A stretch of 64,000 nt of DNA from Rhizobium sp. BK313 (GCF_014193655.1 NZ_JACHZQ010000003.1:186001-250000), one strand, 5' to 3'; positions 54,192-63,055 are shown, counted from the first letter of the stretch. Translations and numbers: made by a program. Notes: generated by a model from the letters alone, not told the origin.

Positions 54192-54986
54192 TCAGACCTG
54201 CAATACCGAGGAAACCAGAAGCTGGGTGTAGGGATGGTGCGGGTCGTCCAATACTTGGTCGGTGAGACCCTGTTCCACGACATCACCGCGCCACATCACC
54301 ATCAGCCGGTCGGCGAGCAGTCTGACGACAGCGAGATCGTGGGTGACGACGATCGCGGCTATGCCGAGTTCACGCACCAGCCCGCGCAGCAGGTCGAGCA
54401 GGCGCGCCTGCACCGAAACGTCGAGACCGCCGGTCGGTTCGTCCATGAAGACGAGGCGTGGCTTGGTCACGAGGTTGCGGGCGATCTGCAGGCGCTGCTG
54501 CATACCTCCGGAAAAGGTAGTCGGCTTATGATCGGTGCGGGCAATATCGAGCTCGACCTTGGAGAGCCAGTCCTCGGCATTGGCGCGGATCTCGCCGTAG
54601 TGCCGCTCGCCGACCGCCATCGGCCGCTCGCCGACGTTTCCGCCGGCGCTGACATTCATACGCAGACCGTCGCGCGGATTCTGATGAACAATGCCCCAGT
54701 CCGTGCGCATCAGCATCCGCCGCTCCGGTTCGGAAAGCGAGAGAATGTCGATGAGGCCGTGCCGGCGTGTATCGTATTCGATGCTGCCGGCATCGGGCTT
54801 CAAGCGAGCCGAAAGGCAGTTGAGCAGTGTCGACTTGCCGGAGCCGGACTCGCCGACGATGCCGATGACTTCGCCGGGATAGAGCGTGAAGGAAATGTCT
54901 TTGCAGGCGGCGACGTCGCCGAATGTCTTGGAAACGCCGGTGACGCGCATCAGCGGCGTACGGCGCGGTGTTGAAACAGCAGCCAT
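54192..54986 (-). CDS. phnK: C-P lyase ABC protein PhnK
   Basis: A 264-residue ABC protein: Walker A GESGSGKST, signature FSGGMQQRLQIARNL, Walker B LVFMDEPTGGLD. The ATG at 54986 is preceded by GGAG and overlaps the phnJ stop by one base (TGATG); a longer open frame to 55088 lies in phnJ. PhnK binds the PhnGHIJ core in E. coli. Confidence 0.93.
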   Translation of the reverse strand: MAAVSTPRRTPLMRVTGVSKTFGDVAACKDISFTLYPGEVIGIVGESGSGKSTLLNCLSARLKPDAGSIEYDTRRHGLIDILSLSEPERRMLMRTDWGIVHQNPRDGLRMNVSAGGNVGERPMAVGERHYGEIRANAEDWLSKVELDIARTDHKPTTFSGGMQQRLQIARNLVTKPRLVFMDEPTGGLDVSVQARLLDLLRGLVRELGIAAIVVTHDLAVVRLLADRLMVMWRGDVVEQGLTDQVLDDPHHPYTQLLVSSVLQV

Positions 54987-55936
54987 CACGACGGCTCCTT
55001 CTCGGTTTCGTTGAGCGAGGTGAGCGCCAATGCCGTCGGATTGCCGCCTTCCGGGCCGACATGGCCGGCTGCGCGGCGCGTGGCGCAATGGTCGGTATCG
55101 GAGCAGACGAACATGCGGCCGCCTTTGTCGTCGGTGACGACTTCGTCGAGATAGCTGTCGGTCGCGCCGCAGAGCGCGCAGCAGCTTTTCCAGCTCTGCA
55201 CCTTGAAGGGATGATCGTCGAAATCGAGGCTGCGCACCGTCGTATAGGGCGGCACGGCATAGATGCGCTTTTCGCGGCCGGCCCCGAAAAGCTGGATGGC
55301 CGGATTGTGTGTCATCTTCGGATTGTCGAATTTCGGAATCGGCGTCGGCGACATCAGATGCCGGCCGTTGACCATGACCGGATAACTATGCGCGGTGACG
55401 ATCTGGCCGAAGCGGGCGATGTCCTCATAGAGCCTGACCTGCATCAGCCCGTATTCGGCATAGGCATGCATCTTGCGCGTTTCCATCTCGCGCGGTTCGA
55501 GGCCGCGCAGGGGTTCCGGCTGCGGCACCTGGTAGACGAGGATCTGACCTTCGGCGAGCGGCGTTTCCGGAACGCGATGGCGGGTCTGGATGACCGTGGC
55601 ATCCGAGGTTGCCTCGGTCGTTTCGACGCCGGCGACGCGGGTAAAGAAGCGGCGGATGGAGACGGCATTGGTCGTATCGTCGGCACCCTGGTCGATGACC
55701 TTGAGCACATCCTTCGGGCCGATGACGCTTGCAGTCACCTGGATGCCGCCAGTGCCCCAACCATAGGCGAGCGGCATTTCGCGGCCACCGAACGGCACTT
55801 GATAGCCGGGCACGGCAACCGCCTTCAGGATGGCACGTCGGATCATCCGCTTCGTCTGCTCGTCGAGATAGGCGAAGTTATAGGCGTCGCCGCCTTTGGT
55901 TTTTTCTTGGCTTGTGTCTTTTTGGGCCGCGCTCAT
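54986..55936 (-). CDS. phnJ: Carbon-phosphorus lyase PhnJ (radical SAM)
   Basis: A 316-residue enzyme that cleaves the C-P bond. The four cysteines needed are present: Cys253-x-x-Cys256 (in SCCALCGA), Cys278 (FVCSD) and Cys284 (DTDHC), with spacings 3, 22 and 6, the same as in E. coli PhnJ (241, 244, 266, 272). The glycine-radical segment GWGTGGIQVTASV is also intact. The extra N-terminal 20 residues are Lys/Asp-rich. GGAGG precedes ATG 55936, which overlaps the phnI stop (ATGA). Confidence 0.96.
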   Translation of the reverse strand: MSAAQKDTSQEKTKGGDAYNFAYLDEQTKRMIRRAILKAVAVPGYQVPFGGREMPLAYGWGTGGIQVTASVIGPKDVLKVIDQGADDTTNAVSIRRFFTRVAGVETTEATSDATVIQTRHRVPETPLAEGQILVYQVPQPEPLRGLEPREMETRKMHAYAEYGLMQVRLYEDIARFGQIVTAHSYPVMVNGRHLMSPTPIPKFDNPKMTHNPAIQLFGAGREKRIYAVPPYTTVRSLDFDDHPFKVQSWKSCCALCGATDSYLDEVVTDDKGGRMFVCSDTDHCATRRAAGHVGPEGGNPTALALTSLNETEKEPS

Positions 55937-57030
55937 TCGGCTGCCTCCTTGGTTTGGCGTGCCTCGAATTCCGCGCGCAGTCCGCGCAGCAGCTGGAGGT
56001 CGCCCTGGAAATCGACATAGTGGGGAAGCTTCAGATGCGAGACGAAGCCGGCCGCCTCGACATTGTCGGTGTGGTAGAGGACAAATTCCTCGTCCTGCGC
56101 CGGAAAACGCGCCATCTCGCCGAGCTCGCGGCAGCGCAGCGCCCGGTCGACTAGCGACATCGCCATGGCCTTGCGTTCGCTCTTGCCGAGCGCCAGGCCG
56201 TAGCCGCGGGTGAAGCGGGCGGCTTCCGTCTTGGAGCCGCCGAATTGATTGATCATCTGGCATTCGGTGACGACGATATCGCCGATCTCGATGGCGAAAC
56301 CCAACTCTTCGGGCACGAATTCGACCGGCACTTCGCCCATGCGGATTTCGCCGACATAGGGGTGGCTGCCGCCATAGCCGCGCATGGTCGAATAGGCGAG
56401 GGAGGTGAGAAAACCTTCGTCTCCGCGGGCGAGGTTCTGCAGCCGCTGGTCGCGATTTGCCGGAAAGGCCATGGGCTGGCGGGTCAGGTCGTAAACCGGC
56501 TCGCCTTCGCGTACGGGAATTTCGTGCTCCATGAAATCCTCCTGTGCGACGATATCGGTCACGCGCGGCATCAAGGCATCCAGCGGCTGATTGGCGATTT
56601 CGGCCTGGGGCGCTGTGTCGTCCGTTTCCATCAGATCGAAATCGAGCAGGCGGTGCGTATAGTCATAGGTCGGACCGAGCACCTGGCCGCCCGGCAGATC
56701 CTTGAAGGCGGCCGAGACGCGGCGCTGGATATCCATGGCTGCCGTATCGATCGGCTCAGTGATGCCGATGCGCGGCAAGGTCGTTCGGAAGGCGCGGAGC
56801 AGAAACACAGCTTCGACGACATCACCCTGCGCCTGCTTCAGCGCGAGTGCCGCCAGTTCGCGATCGTAGAGCGAGCCCTCGGTCATGACGCGATCGACAG
56901 CGAGGCCAAGTTGGCTTTCGATCTGACCGACTGAAAGCTCCGGCTCGGACGTATCGCCACGCCGTTCTTCGGCGATCAGCTTGTGGGAATTCAAAATGGC
57001 GCGTTCGCCGCCTTTGACTGCAACGTACAT
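55933..57030 (-). CDS. phnI: C-P lyase complex subunit PhnI
   Basis: A 365-residue nucleosidase/phosphonate ribosyltransferase subunit: MYVAVKGGERAILNSHKL start, MGYGGSHPYVGEIRMGEV-like central motif (RGYGGSHPYVGEIRMGEV) and GYGLALGKSERKAMAMSLVDRAL. Full length for PhnI. GGAGG lies 9 bases before the ATG. With PhnG and PhnH it makes ribosyl-5-triphosphate phosphonate from ATP and the phosphonate. The phnH stop is 4 bases upstream. Confidence 0.96.
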   Translation of the reverse strand: MYVAVKGGERAILNSHKLIAEERRGDTSEPELSVGQIESQLGLAVDRVMTEGSLYDRELAALALKQAQGDVVEAVFLLRAFRTTLPRIGITEPIDTAAMDIQRRVSAAFKDLPGGQVLGPTYDYTHRLLDFDLMETDDTAPQAEIANQPLDALMPRVTDIVAQEDFMEHEIPVREGEPVYDLTRQPMAFPANRDQRLQNLARGDEGFLTSLAYSTMRGYGGSHPYVGEIRMGEVPVEFVPEELGFAIEIGDIVVTECQMINQFGGSKTEAARFTRGYGLALGKSERKAMAMSLVDRALRCRELGEMARFPAQDEEFVLYHTDNVEAAGFVSHLKLPHYVDFQGDLQLLRGLRAEFEARQTKEAAE

Positions 57031-57034
57031 GGGA

Positions 57035-57637
57035 CTATGCCTCCACTCTGATGCCGCGCGGCAGGCCGATGATGTCGCTGCCGCTCACGAAAATCACATC
57101 GACACCCATCGGATAGAGCCCGTGATTGTCGTCCCAGTCCTGCCAGAAATGCTCCGGAAGCCCATCGATGCCGCGGGTTGCGGCATGCTGGATGCCCGGC
57201 CCGGTCCAACGCATCGGCTTTCCCGACGTCAGCGACGGCACCTGCAGGATGAGCGTGCACGATGTGTCGGGATATTTGTCGTCGCCGAAGGAAAAAGCCG
57301 ACAACGGCGGCATCTCGCCCGGCGTCGTTACGATGGCGAAACGGCCGTTGGCGGTATCGGAGACTAGCGGCGAACCGGCATGGAAGCGGATATAATTTGT
57401 GGCCGCCGAGGCATGGGCGAGGTCGAGCCAGACCGGCGTCTCGAAATCGAGAAGCGTCAGCACGATCGCCGCCGTTGCCGGCATCAGGAGGTCGGGCACA
57501 TCGGCAAGCCGATCCAGCGTCTGGACACGGCCGGGATAGGCTGTTGCATCAAGAATTCCGCGGAAAGTCGCCTGGGCGTCGAAGATCGGCTCGGCAAAGC
57601 CCGGTTTCAGATTTCTTGTATCAATAGCGACGCTCAT
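57035..57637 (-). CDS. phnH: C-P lyase complex subunit PhnH
   Basis: A 200-residue PhnH: FAEPIFDAQATFRGILDATAYPG, LLDFETPVWLDL, and GLYPMGVDVIFVSGSDIIGLPR at the end. PhnH is a PLP-dependent-transferase-like fold with no cofactor. The ATG overlaps the phnG stop by 4 bases (ATGA). Confidence 0.95.
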   Translation of the reverse strand: MSVAIDTRNLKPGFAEPIFDAQATFRGILDATAYPGRVQTLDRLADVPDLLMPATAAIVLTLLDFETPVWLDLAHASAATNYIRFHAGSPLVSDTANGRFAIVTTPGEMPPLSAFSFGDDKYPDTSCTLILQVPSLTSGKPMRWTGPGIQHAATRGIDGLPEHFWQDWDDNHGLYPMGVDVIFVSGSDIIGLPRGIRVEA

Positions 57638-58116
57638 TTCTTCGTCTCCGCGCGCACCATGGTGAAAAATTCGACTTTGGTGGAGGCAGCCTTCAGGCTC
57701 TTCTGCTGCCGCCGTTCGGCCTGATTGCTCTCCAGGCGTTCGATGACTTTGCTGGCGATAGCGAAGCGATGCTCCGGCTTCTGCATCAGCGCGTCAAAAA
57801 CGGCCGCAAGCTCCGCCTGCCTGGTGTCGCGGCCTTGGACGTAGGCATAGCCGGTCGTGCCGTCGGCAAGCCGCAGGGCACACCGCGTCATGCTCATCTC
57901 GGTCATGTTGAAAGCGTCGCCCGTGCCGCCGGCCCGCGCCTGGACCATCACGAGGCCAACCTCCGGCTGACGCAGCCATTCGTAGGTGGGCTGCTCGTGC
58001 AGCGTGCCCCAGGCTTCTTCCAGTTCACCACGGCCCGCGCGGGCGAGGATGCCCATCCAGCGCCTCCGGTCGGCATTGTCACCGGCCGCTCTTTCCTGTC
58101 TCTCGTCTTGCACCAT
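57634..58116 (-). CDS. phnG: C-P lyase complex subunit PhnG
   Basis: A 160-residue PhnG: RWMGILARAGRGELEEAW and PEVGLVMVQARAGGTGDAFNMTEMSMTRCALRL, GYAYVQGRD. It starts at ATG 58116 (MVQDERQERA) with AGGGG ahead; a TTG at 58131 gives five more residues. It is the first gene of the minus phn operon; its promoter shares the 240-base region with phnF and the two GT-N4-AC sites. Confidence 0.94.
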   Translation of the reverse strand: MVQDERQERAAGDNADRRRWMGILARAGRGELEEAWGTLHEQPTYEWLRQPEVGLVMVQARAGGTGDAFNMTEMSMTRCALRLADGTTGYAYVQGRDTRQAELAAVFDALMQKPEHRFAIASKVIERLESNQAERRQQKSLKAASTKVEFFTMVRAETKK

Positions 58117-58208
58117 CTCACCCCTGAGCAAAGCCGTTTACGGTCGTGACCATGCGTCCACCGCGACCGTTTTTCGGTGGCAGCGACATCAGGCAAAACC
58201 GCAAACCT

Positions 58209-58252
58209 AATATAACAAAGGTCCGTACCTTAATTTCGCAGTACGGACCTTT
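58209..58252. promoter_or_regulatory. phnF/phnG intergenic operator pair and phnG -10
   Basis: A 12-bp perfect inverted repeat (AAAGGTCCGTAC at 58217-58228 and GTACGGACCTTT at 58241-58252). Each arm contains GT-N4-AC (58221-58228 and 58241-58248), 20 bp apart, like the paired sites of HutC-type GntR regulators such as PhnF. A TATATT -10-like box for phnG lies just beyond (minus strand, 58209-58214). Confidence 0.65.
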
Positions 58253-58357
58253 ACAGATCGTCTGTTTCACCCTTATGACGATGGCTAAGATGATTTCGGT
58301 GAGGCGAAGGTCTCCTGATGAACCTGGCCTGGCGGCCATGCGCAAAGGATCGGAAAC

Positions 58358-59107
58358 ATGGCTTCAATGGCAGAAACCGGTGACATCAATGGCGGCGAGA
58401 GCCAGGAGCGTGGCCGGCTGTGGCGTAGTGTCGCGTCGTCGCTGAGGGAAGATATCCGCAGCGGCAAGCTCATCGCCGGCATGCAGCTGATGACCGAGCT
58501 CGATATGGCCAGCCATTTCGACGTCAGCCGCTTCACCGTCCGCCGTGCGCTGGCCGAGCTGGAAAAGGAAGGCCTGATTCGCATCGAACATGGTCGTGGT
58601 CTCTTCGTCGCCGAAGACGCCATTCCCTATGCGCTCGGCGAGCGCACGCGCTGGACCGAAAATATGAGCCGCGCCAGCCTCGAGAGCCAGCGCCGCATCC
58701 TGGCGAGCACGATCGAAGAGGCCGATGCCGCCACACTGCGCAATCTCGAATTGCCGCGCGGAGCCGAGGTGGTCGCGATCGATTCCATGGGTGAGGTCAG
58801 CGGCCGGCCGCTCAGCATGGCGCGCAGCTATTTTCCCGCTGAACGCTTCCGTGGCATCGACGAATTACTGCGGCTGAATCCGTCGCGCACCGTCGCCTAC
58901 CGCTCCTTCGGAATCATCGACTATAAGCGCAAGAGCACCCGCATCATTGCCCGTCTGCCGAGTGTGCGTGAAGCCAAGACGCTGAAATTGCCGAAGACGA
59001 GGCCGGTGATCGAGATCCACAAGGTCGATATCGACACAGAGGGACGTCCAATTTCCTTCGGCATCTCCTGCTTCTCCGGCGATCGCGTCCAGCTCGTCAT
59101 CGAATAA
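58358..59107 (+). CDS. phnF: GntR/HutC-family phosphonate regulator PhnF
   Basis: A 249-residue regulator: winged helix (about 22-90, MASHFDVSRFTVRRALAELEKEGLIRIEHGRG) and UTRA ligand domain (about 105-245, ending VDIDTEGRPISFGISCFSGDRVQLVIE). HutC-type proteins bind GT-N4-AC operators; two such sites lie between this gene and phnG, so it probably represses itself and/or phnG-M until a ligand binds. First ATG (58358) used; ATG 58367 is possible. Confidence 0.93.
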   Translation: MASMAETGDINGGESQERGRLWRSVASSLREDIRSGKLIAGMQLMTELDMASHFDVSRFTVRRALAELEKEGLIRIEHGRGLFVAEDAIPYALGERTRWTENMSRASLESQRRILASTIEEADAATLRNLELPRGAEVVAIDSMGEVSGRPLSMARSYFPAERFRGIDELLRLNPSRTVAYRSFGIIDYKRKSTRIIARLPSVREAKTLKLPKTRPVIEIHKVDIDTEGRPISFGISCFSGDRVQLVIE

Positions 59108-59149
59108 GTGCATCCCGCTTTCAGTCTCGATCCGCGCGATTGCGGAACG

Positions 59150-59179
59150 AAAAATATCGGCACCGGCGAAGATGCCGAT
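59150..59179 (-). terminator. Hairpin after the aldo/keto reductase
   Basis: On the minus strand ATCGGCA and TGCCGAT form a 7-bp stem, followed by ATTTTT. It lies 35-60 bases after the reductase stop. Confidence 0.5.
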
Positions 59180-59213
59180 GCCGATGTTGCGCGAGAAATC
59201 GCTGACGACAATC

Positions 59214-60209
59214 CTACCGGTTCGTCATAGCCAGCGACGCGTCGGTGTAGCGCTTGCCGGCCACCAGCTCCAGCGGGATGATATCGCTCAATTCCTGAGC
59301 TTCTTTGGCCGAGAGCGTGATGTCGGCGGCGGCCGCATTCTGCTCCAGATGGTGCAGCTTGCGGGCGCCGGGGATCGGTACGATGTCGTCGCCCTGGTGC
59401 AGCACCCAGGCGAGTGCGAGTTGCGCCGCCGTGACGCCTTTGTCCTTGGCCAGCGCTTCGAGCTTGGCGACGAGCACGACGTTGGCGTCGAAGTTCTCGC
59501 CTTGGAAACGCGGCAGGTTGCGACGGAAGTCATCGGTCGCCAGATCGTCCGCGGTGCGGATCGCACCGGTCAGGAAGCCGCGGCCGAGCGGGCTGTACGG
59601 CACGAAGCCGATGCCGAGTTCACGGCAGGCCGCGAGGACCTCTTCCTCCGGGTCGCGGCTCCAGAGCGAATATTCGCTCTGGACGGCGGCAATCGGATGC
59701 ACGGCATGGGCGCGGCGGATGGTGGTGGCACTTGCTTCGGAAAGCCCGAGCGCACGGACTTTGCCCGCCTTCACCAGCTCCGCCATGGCGCCGACGGTAT
59801 CTTCGATCGGAACATTCGGATCGACGCGATGCTGGTAGAAGAGGTCGATAACATCGGTGTCGAGGCGTTTCAGCGAGGCTTCAGCCACCTCTTTCACATG
59901 CTCCGGTCGGCTGTCAACGCCGACCATCGACGCCAGACCGGACTTTGCCAGATCGAGCTTGAAGCCGAACTTGGTCGCGATGACGACGCGATCTCGGACG
60001 GGCTTCAGCGCCCGGCCGACCAGCTGCTCATTGGTGAAGGGGCCGTAGGTTTCGGCAGTATCGAAAAAGGTTACGCCTAGGTCGACGGCGCGATGCAGCG
60101 TTTTGACGGACTCGTTATCGTCAGTCGCGCCGTAGGCGAAGCTCATGCCCATGCAGCCGAGGCCGACGGCGGAAACAGTAAGTTCCTTGCCGAGTTTGCG
60201 GGTTTTCAT
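59214..60209 (-). CDS. Aldo/keto reductase
   Basis: A 331-residue NADPH-type aldo/keto reductase barrel: VTFFDTAETYG (catalytic Asp and Tyr), ATKFGF with catalytic Lys, YQHRVDPNVP with the His, and the cofactor segment PIPGARKLHHLEQNA. Similar to plant auxin-induced/YakC-type reductases. ATG 60209 has GAGGA 8 bases ahead; an open frame upstream to 60320 is not used. It is divergent from a LysR gene, which probably regulates it. Confidence 0.92.
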   Translation of the reverse strand: MKTRKLGKELTVSAVGLGCMGMSFAYGATDDNESVKTLHRAVDLGVTFFDTAETYGPFTNEQLVGRALKPVRDRVVIATKFGFKLDLAKSGLASMVGVDSRPEHVKEVAEASLKRLDTDVIDLFYQHRVDPNVPIEDTVGAMAELVKAGKVRALGLSEASATTIRRAHAVHPIAAVQSEYSLWSRDPEEEVLAACRELGIGFVPYSPLGRGFLTGAIRTADDLATDDFRRNLPRFQGENFDANVVLVAKLEALAKDKGVTAAQLALAWVLHQGDDIVPIPGARKLHHLEQNAAAADITLSAKEAQELSDIIPLELVAGKRYTDASLAMTNR

Positions 60210-60345
60210 AGTCGTGTCCTCTTGAGCTAAATTCTGGTCCGCGACGACCATTCTTGCCGGCCGCGTGACAAGGGAGAAATTATGCCTGCCGATAACGAAT
60301 GAAAATGCATGCAAATCCAAATGGGCTGTTCTATTATTTAGATCA

Positions 60346-61236
60346 ATGAACAGAACTCAGCTCTCCCAATTGGCGGTCCTCGCCGCCGTTGCCGCCCATC
60401 GCAGCTTCCGTGCCGCCGGCAAGGAATTGTCGATCGCGCCTTCCGCCGTCAGCCATGCAGTCTCCAGCCTGGAGGAAAGCCTGGGCGTGCGGCTGCTTGC
60501 CCGCACCACCCGCAGCGTCTCGCCGACGGAGGAGGGCAAGGTGCTGCTGGAACGTTTGGCGCCCGCACTGGAAGAGATCGATATTGCATTGGAGGATACG
60601 CTCGCCGCCCGCGGGCGTCCGGCCGGCAACCTCCGCATCACCGCGCCGCGTTTCGCCTCCGACCTGCTGCTTGCCCCGCGGCTTGGCGATTTCCTGAATA
60701 CCTATCCCGATATTACCCTGGAGATCGCCAATGAAGACGGCTTCACCGATATCGTCAGGGAGGGCTTCGATGCCGGTATCCGGCTGGAAGAGAGCCTGGA
60801 GGCGGATATGATCGCGGTGAAGATATCGCCCGACATCCGCACGGTCATTGCCGGGTCTCCGGCCTACTTCGAGAAGAACCCGAAGCCTCTGCATCCGCGC
60901 GATCTCGTCCACCACCGCTGCATCAAGCGGCGTTTCACCAACGGCGCGATTTATCGCTGGGAATTCGAGAAGGACGGCCGCGAGCTGATTGTCGCCGTTG
61001 ACGGGCCGCTGATTGTAACGGAGGACCGATTGGGGGTGCTGGCAGCGTTGAACGGGGCTGGGCTCGCTTATCTCTTTGACATGCGCGTGCATCAGGAACT
61101 GGCCGAAGGCCGGCTGATCCGTGTGCTCGAGGACTGGTGTCCGCCCTATTCCGGCCCCTACATCTACTATCCGAGCCGTCGCCAGATGCGCCCGGCACTC
61201 AGGGCGTTCATTGATTTCTTCAAATACACTGGATGA
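60346..61236 (+). CDS. LysR family transcriptional regulator
   Basis: A 296-residue LysR protein: helix-turn-helix (residues 1-60, SFRAAGKELSIAPSAVSHAVSSLEESLG) and a substrate-binding domain (about 90-290). The start is ATG 60346; an upstream open frame has no support. Divergent by about 135 bases from the aldo/keto reductase, an arrangement that usually means the LysR protein controls its neighbour. Confidence 0.92.
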   Translation: MNRTQLSQLAVLAAVAAHRSFRAAGKELSIAPSAVSHAVSSLEESLGVRLLARTTRSVSPTEEGKVLLERLAPALEEIDIALEDTLAARGRPAGNLRITAPRFASDLLLAPRLGDFLNTYPDITLEIANEDGFTDIVREGFDAGIRLEESLEADMIAVKISPDIRTVIAGSPAYFEKNPKPLHPRDLVHHRCIKRRFTNGAIYRWEFEKDGRELIVAVDGPLIVTEDRLGVLAALNGAGLAYLFDMRVHQELAEGRLIRVLEDWCPPYSGPYIYYPSRRQMRPALRAFIDFFKYTG

Positions 61237-61247
61237 GGCCGAAGGAA

Positions 61248-61272
61248 GCGGCCGGATGGTCCGGCCGCCTTT
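61248..61272 (+). terminator. Terminator after lysR
   Basis: A perfect 9-bp stem (GCGGCCGGA/TCCGGCCGC) with a TGG loop and CTTTC tail. It separates the LysR gene from the convergent DUF892 gene. Confidence 0.65.
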
Positions 61273-61285
61273 CGGGTATTACAAT

Positions 61286-61780
61286 TCAGGCCGCAGCCTT
61301 CTGATTGGCGGCGGTCATCGCCAGCTTCGTCAAGGTCTTGTCGGTATTGGTTTCCTGCTGCAGCGTCTGGTCGAGCAGGCTGACGGCATCCTTGAGGCCA
61401 AGCGTCTGGGCCCAGGTCTTCAGCGTACCGTAGCGAGCCATTTCATAATGCTCCACCGCTTGCGCCGAGGAGATGAGGCCGGCGTCGAGCGCGGGTGTGC
61501 CCTTGAATTCCTCGATAATTTCTTCGCCCTCGGCGATGATTCCCTGGATTGCTTCGCAGGTCTTGCCCTTGGCGCGTTTGCCCATCAGCTCAAAAATCTG
61601 CTGCAGGCGTTCGACCTGCCCCTCGGTTTCCTCCCGGTGTTTTTCAAACCCTGCTTTCAATTCGGAGGATTGTGCGGCACGTGCCATCTTCGGAAGTGCC
61701 TTCAAGATCTGCCTTTCGGCGAAGTAGATATCCTGCAGCGTGTCATAGAAAAGGTCTTCCAACGTTTTGTCCTTGGCCAT
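61286..61780 (-). CDS. DUF892/YciE-type ferritin-like protein
   Basis: A 164-residue four-helix protein of the DUF892 (YciE/YciF) family: LEDLFYDTLQDIYFAERQILKALPKMA, FEKHREETEGQVERLQQIFE, AVEHYEMARYGTLKTWA. The Glu/His pairs fit a di-metal centre. The ATG 61780 has AAGGA 8 bases ahead; ATG 61789 is also possible. Members are induced by stress; the function is uncertain. Confidence 0.88.
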   Translation of the reverse strand: MAKDKTLEDLFYDTLQDIYFAERQILKALPKMARAAQSSELKAGFEKHREETEGQVERLQQIFELMGKRAKGKTCEAIQGIIAEGEEIIEEFKGTPALDAGLISSAQAVEHYEMARYGTLKTWAQTLGLKDAVSLLDQTLQQETNTDKTLTKLAMTAANQKAAA

Positions 61781-61924
61781 GGTTTCCATCCTTGTTTTGG
61801 GGCCGTCACTCGTGGTGACCCTCTTACAAGGGTATGGCTGCTCAATTGTTCCCCAGAAAGCGGGTAGCGAAGTTTTGAAAAAGACGGAATGCTGAGCCGA
61901 TCAAAGGAATCGGGGACGCTACTG

Positions 61925-62542
61925 ATGAAAAAGCCGGGATCGATGAAGGGCCTGGAGGAGCTCGGCCGCGTCAGGCTGTCGAAGAATTTTTTCTTCCGCG
62001 ATTTCCTACATTCGGAGATCGCCGATTTCCATCGCATTCCGAATATCCCCGACGACCCCGATCTGGCAATCGAGTCCGGCAGCCGGCTTTGCGAGGAACT
62101 GCTGGAACCGCTGGAGGCGACCTTCGGCCGACTGCATATCCGCTCTGGCTATCGAGCGCCTGATGTCAACGCCTTCGGCAACAGGAACGGCTTCAATTGC
62201 TCGACCAACGCCCATACCGCCGCGCACCACATTTGGGATATGCGCGATCTCGATGGCTGCATGGGCGCAGCGGTCTGTATCGTCGTGCCATGGTTGATCG
62301 ACAATAGCCGCGAGGAGGGCGATTGGCAGAAGCTTGCGTGGTGGATCCACGATCATCTGCCCTATGCCTCGCTCTGCTTCTTCCCGAAATTATGGGCCCT
62401 CAACATCCAATGGCACGAGCGGCCGCAACGGACGATCCAGAGCTATGCGCGGCCCCGCGGCATGCTGACCAAGCGCGGCATGGCAAATTGGGAAGGCGAT
62501 CATTCCGCCCTCTACGCAGGACTTCCGAAACCGATTATTTGA
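61925..62542 (+). CDS. Conserved protein of unknown function (possible M15-peptidase-like fold)
   Basis: A 205-residue protein with the segments LHIRSGYRAPDVNAFGNRNG, STNAHTAAHHIWDMRDLDG and LNIQWHERPQRTI. The H-x(n)-D and WHERP histidines resemble the zinc site of D-Ala-D-Ala carboxypeptidase-like (M15) proteins, but I cannot be certain. No signal peptide is seen. ATG 61925 with GGGGA 8 bases ahead is preferred; ATG 61889 and 61943 are alternatives. Confidence 0.72.
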   Translation: MKKPGSMKGLEELGRVRLSKNFFFRDFLHSEIADFHRIPNIPDDPDLAIESGSRLCEELLEPLEATFGRLHIRSGYRAPDVNAFGNRNGFNCSTNAHTAAHHIWDMRDLDGCMGAAVCIVVPWLIDNSREEGDWQKLAWWIHDHLPYASLCFFPKLWALNIQWHERPQRTIQSYARPRGMLTKRGMANWEGDHSALYAGLPKPII

Positions 62543-62546
62543 CTGG

Positions 62547-62591
62547 ACATGATCCTATCCAAAAACCGCTTCGCGCTTTTTGTGGTCATGC
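62547..62591. repeat. RIME-like palindromic intergenic repeat, type B (inverted orientation)
   Basis: ACATGATCCTATCCAAAAAC and, after a short centre, GCTTTTTGTGGTCATGC, an imperfect palindrome between convergent genes. It is the reverse-orientation relative of the copy at 15300-15344. Confidence 0.55.
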
Positions 62592-62592
62592 C

Positions 62593-63036
62593 TCAAAAGT
62601 TGATGCGGTAACGAATGTGTCCGTCGCTCTCGACATAGCTGTCGTAGAGCTTGCGGGCGGTGGCGTTGCTCTCTTCCATATGCCAATAGAGCCGCGCCCA
62701 GCCATTCTTCTTGCAGAGGGCGACGAGATCGTCGAGCAGCGCCCGGCCGACGCCCTGACCGCGCGTGCTTTCGTCGACGAACAGGTCTTCCAGATAACAA
62801 TCCGGTGCGCGGACCCAAGTCCCTTCATGCGTCAGGCAGAGCGTGAAACCCTTGACCTCGCCATCGACTTCAGCGACGCGCATGAAGATGGCGGACGCCG
62901 GATCGAAGACCCGGCGCCATGTCTTGTCGGTGATATCGGGTGCGATTCCGACGCCATAGAAAGCGAGATAGTCGGCCCAGAGCTTGCGCCAGCGGGTTTC
63001 GTCTTCGGGCCTGGCATCGCGGATCACCACGGTCAT
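62593..63036 (-). CDS. GNAT family N-acetyltransferase
   Basis: A 147-residue acetyltransferase: LEDLFVDESTRGQGVGRALLDDL is the acetyl-CoA loop, and WHMEESNATARKLYDSY is the family ending. Probably cytoplasmic, substrate unknown. It is followed by a RIME-like repeat and lies 19 bases after the aldo/keto reductase at the right edge, so the two may form an operon. Confidence 0.9.
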   Translation of the reverse strand: MTVVIRDARPEDETRWRKLWADYLAFYGVGIAPDITDKTWRRVFDPASAIFMRVAEVDGEVKGFTLCLTHEGTWVRAPDCYLEDLFVDESTRGQGVGRALLDDLVALCKKNGWARLYWHMEESNATARKLYDSYVESDGHIRYRINF

Positions 63037-63055
63037 AGGTTCATTCCTGCCTACG

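Noticed and set aside
58117..58216. Pho box for phnG-M
   Set aside because: I searched the phnG-phnF gap (58117-58357) on both strands and found no pair of 7-base halves with a 4-base spacer matching well enough; the best candidate matches 4 and 2 positions.
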